Below, piece by piece: positions 34,043-46,378 of a DNA stretch of 64,000 nucleotides. The translations under genes were made by a program, and so were the position numbers. The notes under the pieces were generated by a model, which searched no databases, was not told the DNA's origin, and worked only from the letters and a program-made list of their open reading frames with translations. Origin of the DNA: Hordeum vulgare subsp. vulgare (taxonomy: Eukaryota; Streptophyta; Magnoliopsida; Poales; Poaceae); assembly GCF_904849725.1 (NCBI RefSeq), contig NC_058522.1, positions 437,005,529-437,069,528 of the forward strand, written 5' to 3'. The first letter of the stretch is position 1. Every line of letters starts with the position of its first letter.

Positions 34043-37000
34043 CTAGTGTTGATCATGCTTTGCCCGTGGAAGAGGTTTAGTTAGCGGGTTTGCTACATTC
34101 AGATCCGTGTGCACTTTGCATATATTTACGTCCTCCCCTTCGACGTAGTCGCGGATGAGGTTGAAGCGTCGCTTGATGTGTCTCGTCTTCTTGTGAAACC
34201 GTGGTTCCTTTGCTAAGGCAATGGCACCCGTGTTGTCACAGAACAAGGTTATTGGATTCAGTGCGCTTGGCACCACTCCAAGATCCGTCATGAACTGCTT
34301 CATCCAGACACCCTCCTCAGCCGCCTCCGAGGCAGCCATGTACTCCGCTTCACATGTAGAATCTGCTACGACGCTTTGCTTGGAACTGCACCAGCTTACC
34401 GCACCCTCATTAAGAATAAATACGTATCCGGTCTGCGACTTAGAGTCGTCCGGATCTGTGTCAAAGCTTGCATCGACGTAACCCTTTACGGCGAGCTCTT
34501 CGTCACCTCCATACACGAGAAACATCTCCTTAGTCCTTTTCAGGTACTTCAGGATATTCTTGACTGCCGTCCAGTGATCCACTCCTGGATTACTCTGGAA
34601 CCTGCCTGCCATACTTATGGCCAGGCTAACGTCCGGTCTAGTGCACAACATTGCATACATGATAGATCCTATGGCTGAAGCATAGGGGACGGTGCTCATA
34701 TGCTCTCTATCTTTATCAGTTGTTGGGCACTGAGTCTTACTCAATCTCGTACCTTGTAAAACCGGCAAGAACCCTTTCTTGGACTGTTCCATTTTGAACC
34801 TCTTCAAAACTTTATCAAGGTATGTGCTTTGTGAAAGTCCTATCAGGCGTTTCGATCTATCCCTGTAGATCTTAATGCCTAGAATGTAAGCAGCTTCTCC
34901 TAGGTCCTTCATAGAGAAACTTTTATTCAAGTAATCCGTTATGCTCTCGAAAAACTCTACGTTGTTTCCAATCAGCAATATGTCATCCACATATAATATT
35001 AGAAACGCCACAGAGCTCCCACTCACTTTCTTGTAAATACAAGATTCTCCAACCACTTGTATAAAACCAAATGCTTTGATCACCTCATCAAAACGTTTGT
35101 TCCAACTCCGAGATGCTTGCACCAGTCCATAAATGGATCGCTGGAGCTTGCATACCTTGTTAGCATTCTTAGGATCGACAAAACCTTCGGGTTGCATCAT
35201 ATACAACTCTTCCTTGAGGAAACCGTTAAGGAACGCCGTTTTGACATCCATCTGCCAGATTTCATAATCGAAAAATGCAGCTATTGCTAACATGATTCTG
35301 ATGGACTTAAGCATCGCTACGGGTGAGAATGTCTCATCGTCGTCAACTCCTTGAACTTGTGAAAAACCCTTTGCCACAAGTCGAGCTTTATAAACGGTCA
35401 CATTGCCGTCAGCGTCCGTCTTCTTCTTAAAGATCCATTTGTTCTGAATAGCCTTGCGACCCTCAGGTAGTACTTCCAAAGTCCACACTTTGTTTTCATA
35501 CATGGATCCTATCTCGGACTTCATGGCCTCCAGCCATTTGTTGGAATCTGGGCCCACCATTGCTTCTTCATAATTTGCAGGTTCATTGTTGTCTAACAAC
35601 ATGATTGACAAAACGGGATTACCGTACCACTCTGGATCAGCACGTGGTCTCGTTGACCTGCATGGTTCGACAGGAACTTGAACCGGAGTTTCATGATCAT
35701 CATCATTAACTTCCTCCTCAACCGGCGTCGCAACGACAGAGGTTTCCCCTTGCCCTGCGCCACCATATAGAGGGATGAGAGGTTCGACAACCTCATCAAG
35801 TTCTATCTTCCTCCCACTCAATTCTCTCGAGAGAAACTACTTCTCGAGAAAAGCTCCGTTTTTAGCAACAAACACTTTGCCCTCGGATTTGAGATAGAAG
35901 GTGTACCCAACTGTCTCTTTTGGGTAACCTATGAAGATGCACTTTTCCGCTTTGGGTTCCAGCTTTTCAGGCTGAAGCTTTTTGACATAAGCATCACATC
36001 CCCAAACTTTAAGAAACGACAACTTTGGCCTTTTGCCATACCACGGTTCGTATGGTGTCGTCTCAACGGATTTTGATGGTGCCCTATTTAAAGTGAATGC
36101 AGCCATGTCTAATGCATAAACCCAAAACGATAACAGAAAATCGGTAAGAGACGTCATAGATCGCACCATCTCTAATAAAGTACGATTACGACGTTCGGAC
36201 ACACCATTACGCTGTGGTGTTCCAGGCGGTGTCAACTGTGAAACAATTCCACATTGTCTTAAGTGAGCACCAAACTCGAAACTCAGATATTCACCCCCAC
36301 GATTAGACCGTAGGAACTTGATCTTCTTGTTACGATGATTTTTCAACTTCACTCTGAAATTGCTTGAACTTTTCAAATGTTTTAGACTTGTGCTTCATTA
36401 AGTAGACATAACCATATCTACTCAAATCGTCAGTGAAGGTGAGAAAATAATGATATCCGCCGCATGCATCTACGCTCATCGGACCGCACACATCGATATG
36501 TATGATTTCCAACAAGTCACTGGCACGCTCCATTGTTCCGCAGAACGGAGTTTTAGTCATCTTGGCCATGAGGCATGGTTCGCACATGTCAAGTGAATCA
36601 AAGTCAACTAACTCCAAAAGTCCATCGACATGGAGTTTCTTCATGCGCTTTACACCAATATGACTTAAGCGGCAGTGCCACAAAAATATGGCGCTATCAT
36701 TGTTAACTCTAACTCTTTTGGTCTCAATGTTATGTATATGTGTATCACTATCAAGATTCAATATGAACAATCCTCTCACATTGGGTGCATGACCATAAAA
36801 GATGTTACTCATAGAAATAGAACAACCATTATTCTCTAACTTAAAAGAGTAACCGTCTCGCAATAAACAAGATCCAGATATAATGTTCATGCTCAACGCA
36901 GGCACTAAATAACAATTATTCAAGTTCATAACTAATCCTGATGGTAACTGAAGTGAAATTGTGCCGACGGCGATTGCATCAACCTTGGAACCATTTCCTA

Positions 37001-37991
37001 CGCGCATCGTCACTTCATCTTTCGCCAGCCTTCGCCTATTCCGCAGTTCCTGTTTCGAGTTGCAAATATGAGCAACAGAACTGGTATCGAATACCCAGGC
37101 ACTACTACGAGAGCCGGTTAAGTACACATCAATAACATGTATATCAAATATACCTGATTTTTCTTTGGCCGCCTTCTTATCAGCCAGATACTTGGGGCAG
37201 TTGCGCTTCGAGTGACCCATACCCTTGCAATAGTAGCACTCTGTTTGAGGCTTAGGTCCAGCTTTGGGTTTCTTCGTCGGATTGGCAACAGGCTTGCCGC
37301 TCTTCTTTGAATTACCCTTCTTGCCTTTGCCGTTTCTCTTGAAACTAGTGGTCTTATTCACCATCAACACTTGATGCTCTTTACGGAGTTCAGACTCTGC
37401 GACTTTCAGCATCGCAAACAACTCGCCTGGTGACTTGTTCATCCCTTGCATGTTGTAGTTCAACACAAAGCCCTTATAGCTTGGCGACAGTGATTGAAGG
37501 ATTCTGTCAGTGATAGCCTCTTGCGGGAGTTCAATCCCCAGCTCAGCTAGACGGTTTGAGTACCCAGACATTTTGAGCACATGTTCACTCACAGACGAAT
37601 TCTCCTCCATCTTGCAAGCATAGAATTTATCGGAGGTCTCATACCTCTCGATCCGGGCGTTCTTCTGAAAGATGAACTTCAACTCCTGGAACATCTCATA
37701 TGCTCCATGACGCTCAAAGCGACGTTGAAGTCCCGGTTCTAAGCCATACAAGACTGCACATTGAACTACTGAGTAGTCCTCCTTACGTGTTAACCAAGCG
37801 TTCTTAACATCCTGGTCAGGCGTAGCGGGTGGTTCATCTCCTAGCGCAGCATTAAGGACATAATCCTTCTTCCCAGCTTGTAGGATCAACTTAAGATTAC
37901 GAGCCCAGTCTACAAAGGTGCTTCCATCATCTTTCAACTTAGCTTTCTCTAGGAACGTATTAAAATTCAGGGTGACTGTCGCATGAGCCAT
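34043..37991 (-). pseudogene. copia gag-pol polyprotein, one frameshift and one stop
   Basis: 37991-36330 (553 residues): gag with the UBN2-type core (about 60-200), zinc knuckle CYYCKGMGHSKRNC (252-265), protease with DTS in place of DTG (302-304), integrase HHCC zinc region (about 439-473) and the first catalytic Asp (500, HIDVCGPM). A frameshift at about 36340-36376 moves to 36376-35837 with the integrase remainder (NGVSERRN gives the catalytic Glu). An in-frame TAG at 35837-35839 precedes 35821-34043: reverse transcriptase (QMDVKTAFLNG, YVDD) and RNase H (GYVDASF, CEAEYMA, CDNTGA). The products would copy RNA in cytoplasmic particles and integrate DNA in the nucleus. The order IN before RT defines copia. 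Confidence 0.93.
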
Positions 37992-39229
37992 GATCTACAA
38001 CACAAATATATTCAAAATGGACTTAGACTATGTTCAAGATAATTAGAGTTTAACTTAATCAAATTACTTGCTAAACTCCCACTCAAAAAGTACATCTCTC
38101 TAGTCATTTGAGTGGTTCATGACCTACTTACACTAGCTCAAGTCCGATCATCACGTGATTTGAGTATAGTTTCAGTGGTAAGCATCACTATGCTAATCAT
38201 ATCATCTATATGATTCATGATCGACCTTTCGGTCTCATGTGTTCCGAGGCCATGTCTGCACATGCTAGGCTCGTCAAGCTTAACCCGAGTGTTCCGCGTG
38301 TGCAACTGTTTTGCACCCGTTGTATGTGAATGTTGAGTCTATCACACCCGATCATCACGTGGTGTCTCGAAACGACGAACTGTAGCAACGGTGCACAGTC
38401 GGGGAGAACACAATTTCGTCTTGAAATTTTAGTGAGAGATCACCTCATAATGCTACCGTCGTTCTAAGCAAAATAAGGTGCATAAAAGGATTAACATCAC
38501 ATGCAATTCATAAGTGACATGATATGGCCATCATCACGTGCTCCTTGATCTCCATCACCAAAGCACCGGCACGATCTTCTTGTCACCGGCGCCACACCAT
38601 GATCTCCATCAACGTGTCGCCATCGGGGTTGTCGTGCTACTCATGCTATTACTACTAAAGCTACATCCTAGCAAAATAGTAAACGCATCTGCAAGCACAA
38701 ACGTTAGTTTAAAGACAACCCTATGGCTCCTGCCGGTTGCCGTACCATCGACGTGCAAGTTGATATTATCTATTACAACATGATCATCTCATACATCCAT
38801 TTTATCACATCACACCGTTGGCCATATCACATCACAAGCATACCCTGCAAAAACAAGTTAGACGTCCTCTAATTTTGTTGTTGCATGTTTTACGTGGTGA
38901 CCATGGGTATCTAGTAGGATCGCATCTTACTTACGCAAACACCACAACGGAGATATATGAATTGCTATTTAACCTTATACAAGGACCTCCTCGGTCAAAT
39001 CTGATTCAACTAAAGTTGGAGAAACCGACACTTGCCAGTCATCTTTGAGCAACGGGGTTACTCGTAGTGATGAAACCAGTCTCTCGTAAGCGTACGAGTA
39101 ATGTCGGTCCAAGCAGCTTCAATCCAACAATACCGCAGAATCAAGAAAAGACTAAGGAAGGCAGCAAAACGCACATCACCGCCCACAAAAACTTTTGTGT
39201 TCTACTCGAGAAGACATCTACGGATGAAC
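37992..39229 (-). other. leader of the younger copia element
   Basis: About 1.24 kb of non-coding leader between primer site and gag start, the usual length for this group; would hold packaging and dimerisation signals. No gene. Confidence 0.6.
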
Positions 39230-39246
39230 CTAGCTCATGATGCCAC
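39230..39246 (-). other. copia primer binding site
   Basis: The minus strand directly inside the 5' LTR reads GTGGCATCATGAGCTAG, a variant of the TGGTATCAGAGC initiator-Met tRNA primer site used by copia elements. Confidence 0.6.
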
Positions 39247-41082
39247 TGTAGGGGAACGTCGCATGGGAAACAAAAAATTTCCTACGCGCACGAAGACCTA
39301 TCATGGTGATGTCCATCTACGAGAGGGGATTTCCGATCTACGTACCCTTGTAGATCGCACAGCAGAAGCGTTAGTGAACATCGTTGATGTAGTGGAACGT
39401 CCTCACGTCCCTCGATCCGCCCCGCGAACCGTCCCACGAACCGTCCCGCGATCCGTCCCACGATCTAGTGCCGAACGGACGGCACCTCCGCGTTCAGCAC
39501 ACGTACAGCTCGACGATGATCTCGGCCTTCTTGATCCAGCAAGAGAGACGGAGAGGTAGATGAGTTCTCCGGCAGCGTGATGGCGCTCCGGAGGTTGGTG
39601 GTGATCTGATCTCGGCAGGGCTCTGCCCGAGCTCCGCGGAAACGCGATCTAGAGGTAAAACCGTGGAGGTATGTGGTCGGGCTGCCTTTGAGAAGTTGTC
39701 TCAAATCAGCCCTAATACCTCTGTATATATAGTTGGGAGGGGAGGGGCCTTGCCTTGAGGCTCAAGGAGCCCCAAGGGGGTCGGCCGAACCAAAGGGGGG
39801 AAGTCCTCCCCTTCCAAACCGAATCCAACTAGGATTGGAAGGTGGAGTCCTTCTCTCCTTTCCCACCTCCCCTTTTTTTCTTTCTCTTTGATTTCTTATC
39901 CTTTGGCGCATAGGGCCTTCTTGGGCTGTCCGACCAGCCCACCAAGGGCTGGTGCGCCACCCCCAAGGCCTATGGGCTTCCCCGGGGTGGGTTGCCCCCC
40001 CCCCCCCGGTGAACACCCGGAACCCATTCGTCATTCCCGGCACATTCCCGGTAACTCTGAAAACCTTCCGACAATCAAATGAGGTCATCCTATATATCAA
40101 TCTTCATTTCCGGACCATTCCGGAAACCCTCGTGACGTCCGTGATCTCATCCGGGACTCCGAACAACATTCGGTAACCAACCATATAACTCAAATACGCA
40201 TAAAACAACGTCGAACCTTAAGTGTGCAGACCCTGCGGGTTTGAGAACTATGCAGACATGACCCGAGTGACTCCTCGGTCAATATCCAATAGCGGGACCT
40301 GGATGCCCATATTGGATCCCACATAGTCTACGAAGATCTTATCGTTTGAACCTCAGTACCAACGATTCATATAATCTCGTATGTCATTCCCTTTGTCCTT
40401 CGGTATGTTACTTGCCCGAGATTCGATCGTCAGTATCCGCATACCTATTTCAATCTCGTTTACCGACAAGTCTCTTTACTCATTCCGTAATACAAGATCC
40501 CGCAACTTACACTAAGTCACATTGCTTGCAAGGCTTGTGTGTGATGTTGTATTACCGAGTGGGCCCCGAGATACCTCTCCGTCACACGGAGTGACAAATC
40601 CTAGTCTCGATCCATACTAACTCAACGAACACCTTCGGATATACCTGTAGAGCATCTTTATAGTCACCCAGTTACGTTGCGACGTTTGATACACACAAAG
40701 CATTCCTCCGGTGTGAGTGAGTTATATGATCTCATGGTCATAGGAAAAAATACTTGACACGCAGAAAACAGTAGCAACAAAATGACACGATCAACATGCT
40801 ACGTCTATTAGTTTGGGTCTAGTCCATCACGTGATTCTCCTAATGACGTGATCCAGTTATCAAGCAACAACACCTTGTACATAATCAGAAGACCCTGACT
40901 ATCTTTGATCAACTGGCTAGCCAACTAGAGGCTTGCTAGGGACAGTGTTTTGTCTATGTATCCACACATGTATATAAGTCTTCATTCAATACAATTATAG
41001 CATGGATAATAAACGATTATCTGGATACAGGAATTATAATAATAACTATATTTATTATTGCCTCTAGGGCATAATTCCAACA
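39247..41082 (-). repeat. 5' LTR of the younger copia element
   Basis: 1836 bp, partner of 32139-33957 with the same ends. In the sense of transcription this LTR holds the active promoter and precedes the leader. Confidence 0.95.
39724..39731 (-). promoter_or_regulatory. candidate LTR TATA box, younger copia 5' LTR
   Basis: TATATATA, about 1350 bp from the upstream end of the LTR in the transcribed sense, in the region where BARE-type LTR promoters lie. The 3' LTR keeps it at 32604-32611. Confidence 0.5.
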
Positions 41083-41800
41083 GTTCGGTGATTGTTCCCC
41101 TCATTATAGGAGCACTTATTCTCGGGTTTGGGTTCAACCATGGGTCTCTTCATTAGAGCATCAACTGGTTTGCCGTTTCCTGAAGCATCCCTTCTAGACC
41201 TTTGCCCTTCTTTGAAACTAGCAGCTTTACTAACCATCAACAATTGATGCTCCTTTTCGATTTCTACTTTCATCGTGTCAAACACTGTGAATAGCTCAAG
41301 GATCAACATATCCATCCCTGATACATTATAGTTCATTACGAAGATCTAGTAGCTTGGTGGCAGTGACTTTGGAGAACCATCACTATCTCATGTGGAAGAT
41401 TAACTCCCGCTCGATTCAAACGATTGTAGTACTCAAACAATCTAAGCACATGCTCAACGATTGAGCATTTCTCCTTTACTTTGTAGACAAAGAATCTTGT
41501 CAGAGGTCTCATACCTCTCAACAAGGACACGAGCATGAAATTCCAATTTCATCTCTTGGAACATCTCATATGTCCCGCGACGTTTGAACGTCTTTAGCGC
41601 CTCAATTCTAAGCCGTTTAAGCAATATGCATTGAACTATCATGTAGTTATAAAAAACGTGAATGTCAGATGTTTGCAACATCCACAAACCACGCTTGGGG
41701 ATCAGCACACCTAGCGGTGTATTAAGAACGTAAGCCTTCTGCGCAGCAATGAGGACAATCCTCAATTAACGGACCAAGTCCGCATAATTGCTACTTCTAT
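41083..41800 (-). pseudogene. gag of the old copia element
   Basis: Three overlapping minus-strand pieces in different frames: 41765-41454 (VLNTPLGVL, TYEMFQEMKLEFHARV), 41536-41336 (KCSIVEHVLRLFEYYNRLNR) and 41336-41083 (MNYNVSGMDM, KEHQLLMVSKAASFK). They align in order with residues 40-260 of the younger element's gag. Broken by several frameshifts. The zinc knuckle is the site of the younger insertion. Confidence 0.75.
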
Positions 41801-43097
41801 CTTTCAACTAAGTTTTCTCTAGGAACATATCAAAAACCCCTAGAACTATAGCGCAAGTTATAACAAAATTTGCAAAGACATTTTGACTATGTTCATGATA
41901 ATTGAGTTCATCTAATCAAATTACTAATGAACTCCCACTGAGATAGACATCCCTCTAGTCATCCAAGTGTTACATGATCCATGTCGACTAGCCCGTGTCT
42001 GATCATCACGTGAGACGGGCTAGTCATCAATGGCGAGCATCTTTGTGCTGATCGTATCAACCATACGACTCATGTTCGACCTTTCGGTCTCTAGTATTCG
42101 AGGCCATGTGTGTACATGCTAGGCTCGTCGAGTCAATCTAAGTGTTCCGCGTGTGTAAAATGGCTTACACCCGTTGTATGCGAACGTTAGAATCTATCAC
42201 ACCCGATCAACATGTGGTGCTTCGAAACAATGAACCTTCGCAATGGTGCACACTTAGGGGAAAACATATCTCGAAATTTTAGTGTGGGATCATCTTATCT
42301 TTGCTACCGTCGTTCTAAGCAATAAGATATAAAACATGATAAACATCACATGCAATCATATAGTGACATGATATGGCCAATATCATCTTGCTCCTTTGAT
42401 CACCATCTTCGGGGCACCATGATCATCACTGTCACCGGCATGACACCATGATCTCCATCATTGTATCTCCGTGAAGTCGTCATGTCACGCCAATCTATGA
42501 CTTCTACTACTATAGCTGACGTTTAGCAATAAAGTAAAGTAATTACATGGCGTTGCATCTCATACAATAAATTAAGACAACTCCTATGGCTCCTGCCGGT
42601 TGTCATACTCATCGACATGCAAGTCGTGAATCCTATTAGAAGAACATGATCAATCTAATACATCACATCCTTTTGGCCATATCATATCACATAGCATACC
42701 CTACAAAAACAAGTTAGACGTCCTCTAATTGTTGTTGCAAGTTTTACATGGCTGGTTAGGGTTTCTAGCAAGAACATTTCTTACCTACGTGATAGCCACA
42801 ACGTTGATGTGTCAATGCTATTTACCCTTCATAAGGACCCTCTTCATCGAATCCAATCCGACTAAAGTGAGAGAGACAGACACCCGCTAGCCACCTTATA
42901 CAACAAGTGCATGTCGGTCGGTGGAACCAGTCTCACATAAGAGTACGTGTAAAGTCGGTCTGGGCCGCTTCATCCCACGATGTCGCCGAATCAAGATAAG
43001 ACTAGTAACGACAAGCAATTGACAAAATCAGCGCCCACAACTTTTGTGTTCTACTCGTGCATAGAATATACGCATAAAACCTTGGTTCGGATGCCAC
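41801..43097 (-). other. leader of the old copia element
   Basis: Non-coding 1.3 kb between gag and 5' LTR, colinear with 37992-39246 of the younger element (shared 'gacctttcggtct', 'tgctaggctcgtc', 'tcctgccggtt'). Minus-strand GTGGCATC just inside the LTR is a decayed form of the copia primer site. Confidence 0.6.
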
Positions 43098-45156
43098 TGT
43101 TGGGTAACGTAGTAATTTCAAAATTTTCCTACGCCATGCAAGGATCTATCTATGGAGAAACCAGCAACGAGCAAAGGAGTAGAGCATCTTCATACCTTTG
43201 AAGATTGCTAAGCGGAAGTGTTGCTAGAACGCGGTTGATGGAGTCCTACTCGCAGCAATTCAGTTCGCGATGGATTCCGATCTATGCACCGAACGACGGT
43301 GTCTCTGGCTCTCTGCGCTCAACACGCGTGCAGCCAGGTGACGTCTCCAAGGCCTTGATCCAGCAAGGAGGGAGGAGAGGTTGAGGGAGAGCTCCGGCAG
43401 CACGACGCCGTGGTGACGGTGGAGCTGCATGGTAACTCCGTCAGGGCTTCGCCAAGCACTACGGAGGACGACGAGGAGGAGGTGTAGGGCTGCGCCGAGA
43501 GAGAGAGAGATAAGTTGTCTTAAATCTGCCCAAAAAGCCTCCAATATATATAGGAGGAGAGGGAGGAGGTGCCCACCCTAAGGCCTCGTCTGGTTAAGGG
43601 GGATTGGGGAGGGTTTGAGAGGAAAATCCCCGGGGGGCCCAGAAACCCCACAGATCCTCGGGCGTCCATTTGGTAGGAGGGGTTTGCTTAGCCCAATCCC
43701 CTTCGTTCCCCTTCAATCCCTTCCTATCCATGTGTTTCAAAACCCTCCTCGGGGGACTAGTGGAAGCAAAACCTCGGGGATTTGAGAGGATTGGGTGGAA
43801 CAAAGGGATTCACCCAATCCCCTGAAATCCCTTCCTCTCAAAACCTCCCCAATCCCCCTTAACCAAACGAGGCCTAAAGGGTGCGGCAGCCCAAAGAGCC
43901 AAGGAGGGCGGCGGCCAAGGGGTGGAGCGCCCTAGGGTGGGCCTTTGAGGCCCAAGGTGGCCTCCCACGCCTAGAGTTTGCCCACTCCTCCCCTTGCCGT
44001 GCCTTGGTCTTCTTGTGGAGCCACACCAGCCCACTTAGGTGTTGGTTCCCTCCCACTTTTAGCCCATGTAGCAACTTGGGGCTGGTGGCCCTTGTCGGTG
44101 GATCCCCGAAACCCTTCCGGTGGTTCCGGTACATTATCGGTGTCGCCCGAAACACTTTCGGTGACCAAATCCTCACTTCCTATATATCAATATTTACCTC
44201 CGGACCATTCCAGACCTCCTCGCGACGTCTGTGATCTCATCCGGTACTCCCAATAACCTTCAGTAACCACGTACACGATTTCCCTATAACCCTAGCGTGA
44301 TCAAACTTTAAGTGTGTAGACCCTACGGGTTAGGGAGACATGCAGACATGACCTAGACATCTCTCCGGCCAATAACCAACAGCGGGGTTTGGATATCCAT
44401 GTTGGTTCCCACATGTTCTACGATGATCTCTTCGGATGAACCATGATGTCAAGGATTCAATCAATCCCGTACGCAATTCCCTTTGTCTACCGATATGATA
44501 TTTGCCCAAGATTTGATCGTCGGTATCCCTATACCTTGTTCATTCTCATTACTAGCAAGTCTCTTTATTCGTTCCGTAACACATCATTTCGTGGTTAACT
44601 CCTTAGTCACATTGAGCTCAATATGATGATGAATTACCGAGTGGGCCCAGAGATACCTCTCCGTCACATGGAGTGACAAATCCCAGTCGCGATTCGTACA
44701 ACCCAACAGACACTTTCGAAGATACCCGTAGTGCACCTTTATAATCACCCAATTACGTTGTGACTTTGGTATACCCAAAGCACTCCTACGATATCCGGGA
44801 GTTGCGCAATCTGATGGTCTAAGGAAATGATACTTGACATTAGAAAAGCTTTAGCAGACGAACAACACGATCTAGTGCTATGCTTAGGATTGGGTCTTGT
44901 CCATCACATCATTCCCCAATGATGTGGTCCCGTTATCAACGACATCCAATGTCCATGATTAGGAAACCATGATCATCTATTGATCAACGAGCTAGTCAAC
45001 TAGAGGCTCACTAGGGACATGTCGTGGTCTATGTATTCACACATGCATTACGGTTTCCGGTTAATACAATTATAGCATGAATAATAGACAATTCTCATGA
45101 ACAAGGAAATATAACAATAACCAAATTATTATTGCATCTAGGGCATATTTCCAACA
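43098..45156 (-). repeat. 5' LTR of the old copia element, with a MITE inside
   Basis: 2059 bp, plus strand TGTTGGGTAACGTAGTAATT...GGGCATATTTCCAACA. Removing the MITE at 43582-43874 and one TAA copy leaves 1763 bp, near the 1.8-kb LTRs of the younger element. A TATATATA word at about 43545-43552 sits where the BARE-type promoter would be. Similarity to the younger LTRs is moderate. Confidence 0.85.
43582..43874. mobile_element. Tourist-like MITE inside the old copia LTR
   Basis: 293 bp with TAA on both sides (43579-43581 and 43875-43877) and long near-perfect inverted ends, about 45 bp: GGCCTCGTCTGGTTAAGGGG left and GGCCTCGTTTGGTTAAGGGG read inward from the right. The close match of the arms suggests a fairly recent insertion. 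Confidence 0.88.
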
Positions 45157-45229
45157 CCACATGGCAAATGTGGTCAGTTATTTCCAAACTGAAATGGTTA
45201 AATTATACGTCGGATGTGCATGCTCGGCT

Positions 45230-46010
45230 CGGCATGCGTTGGTTGTCCATTAATTCATGTATGAAAAAAATCAAAAAGTTACAGCTATCAAACCATGTGT
45301 CGAAATTATGATATGTTTTCACCGTTTGGTTCCTCGTGACGAACTATTCAAAACGAGATCCCATATGAATATGTTTTGAAGAATTTTTTTCAAAAGCAAC
45401 TTCGATGTTTTATGAGGCAACTTTAGAGCTAAACAGAAACAACTTTGGTGCTAGATGAATTGCATCGTGTGTATACACATGATTTGCTTGTTGAATACAC
45501 TAGAGTTGCGTAAAAAACACATTAAAAGTTGCTAGCTTTTTATGATACTCGAGTGCAATTATGACAACTGTTCACAAATAGCAGGCAACTGAACATAAAA
45601 CATAGGCAATTGACCATGGGTAATAAGCCACTGAGCATGAAAACTGAGCAATTTCATAGTATTTTGTAGGCAACTGAGCATCAAAATTGAGCAATTTCAC
45701 AGTATTTAGGCAACTGAGCATCAATCATAAGCAATTGATCATCATTGTTTAATTATGGAAAGTTTTTAGAGATGAATCTAGTCAACTGTTAGTCGTGGTA
45801 ACCAACTTAGAAGAATTCTTTGAATAGATAGTCATACTAAGGGGAGAAAGGAGTTGCTTGTCTATAGCACTAAAATTATTTCATCTAGCACATAAAGTTG
45901 CTCAAAAAAAGTTTGTTGAATCGTATTCATATGATTTCTAGTTTTAAAGAGCTCAAACTATGATCTTTAATATTTTTTGAAACGCTAATAAATACACGTA
46001 ATTGGTTATC
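45230..46010. mobile_element. foldback-type element with long imperfect inverted arms
   Basis: Left arm about 45260-45425 ('ttttcaccgtttggttcctc', 'ttcaaaacgagatcccatat', 'tttcaaaagcaactt'). The right arm about 45885-46000 carries the same order inverted ('aagttgctcaaaaaaagttt', 'tcatatgatttctagtttta'). Between them are several 'ggcaactgagcat' and 'gagcaatttcacagtattt' units, 45590-45740. No coding capacity. The element at 60441-61503 has matching arms. Ends are not fixed because no target duplication was found. Confidence 0.55.
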
Positions 46011-46378
46011 CTCGTGTACGGCCGCCACCGCGAAAGCTCGCTGCTGCCAACGAAAGTTTATCCCAGAATCGCGCTCCAAGGGGACCAACATGACGCGATC
46101 AATCAATAAATGCACGAACGGCAAGGTCCATGCGACCGTCAGCAAGACAGCTACACCGAAAAGCAAGCCCCGAGCCGAGATGAGATGCTTCCGCACCTTG
46201 CCCGGCGGCTTCGAGCGGGCCAACACGTGCTCTCCCATCCTCGTAGTACTTCCGCTCGGCTACACAGCCAATATGCATAATGCATGTTCGATCGAAATCT
46301 CTCGACTAAAAAAATTCAGATGTACACAGAGTTGACGAATACACGGCGCACGAACCAAGAACTAAAACAAGCGATCGA
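46011..46378. other. 3' flank of GT31 paralog 2
   Basis: No gene or repeat recognised. It would contain the 3' untranslated region of the gene ending at 46379. Confidence 0.35.

Larger units (their letters stand above)
32139..41082 (-). mobile_element. full-length Ty1/copia (Angela/BARE-like) retrotransposon
   Basis: Complete 8.94-kb insertion with a perfect 5-bp target duplication GTTCG (32134-32138 and 41083-41087). On the minus strand: 5' LTR (41082-39247), primer site and 1.25-kb leader, gag-protease-integrase-RT-RNase H (37991-34043), polypurine tract and 3' LTR (33957-32139). The LTRs are very similar, so it is the youngest large insertion in this block. The coding region has one frameshift and one in-frame stop. 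It landed in the gag zinc-knuckle code of an older related element. Confidence 0.95.
41083..45156 (-). mobile_element. old copia (Angela/BARE-like) element, 5' part
   Basis: Right-hand part of the element whose pol remnant is at 31466-32138. It contains gag pieces (41765-41083), a leader (about 41830-43097) and the 5' LTR (43098-45156). The target duplication GTTCG of the younger element joins both parts. The outer flank right of the LTR is CCACA (45157-45161), but the other end is gone, so its own target duplication cannot be checked. Confidence 0.82.
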
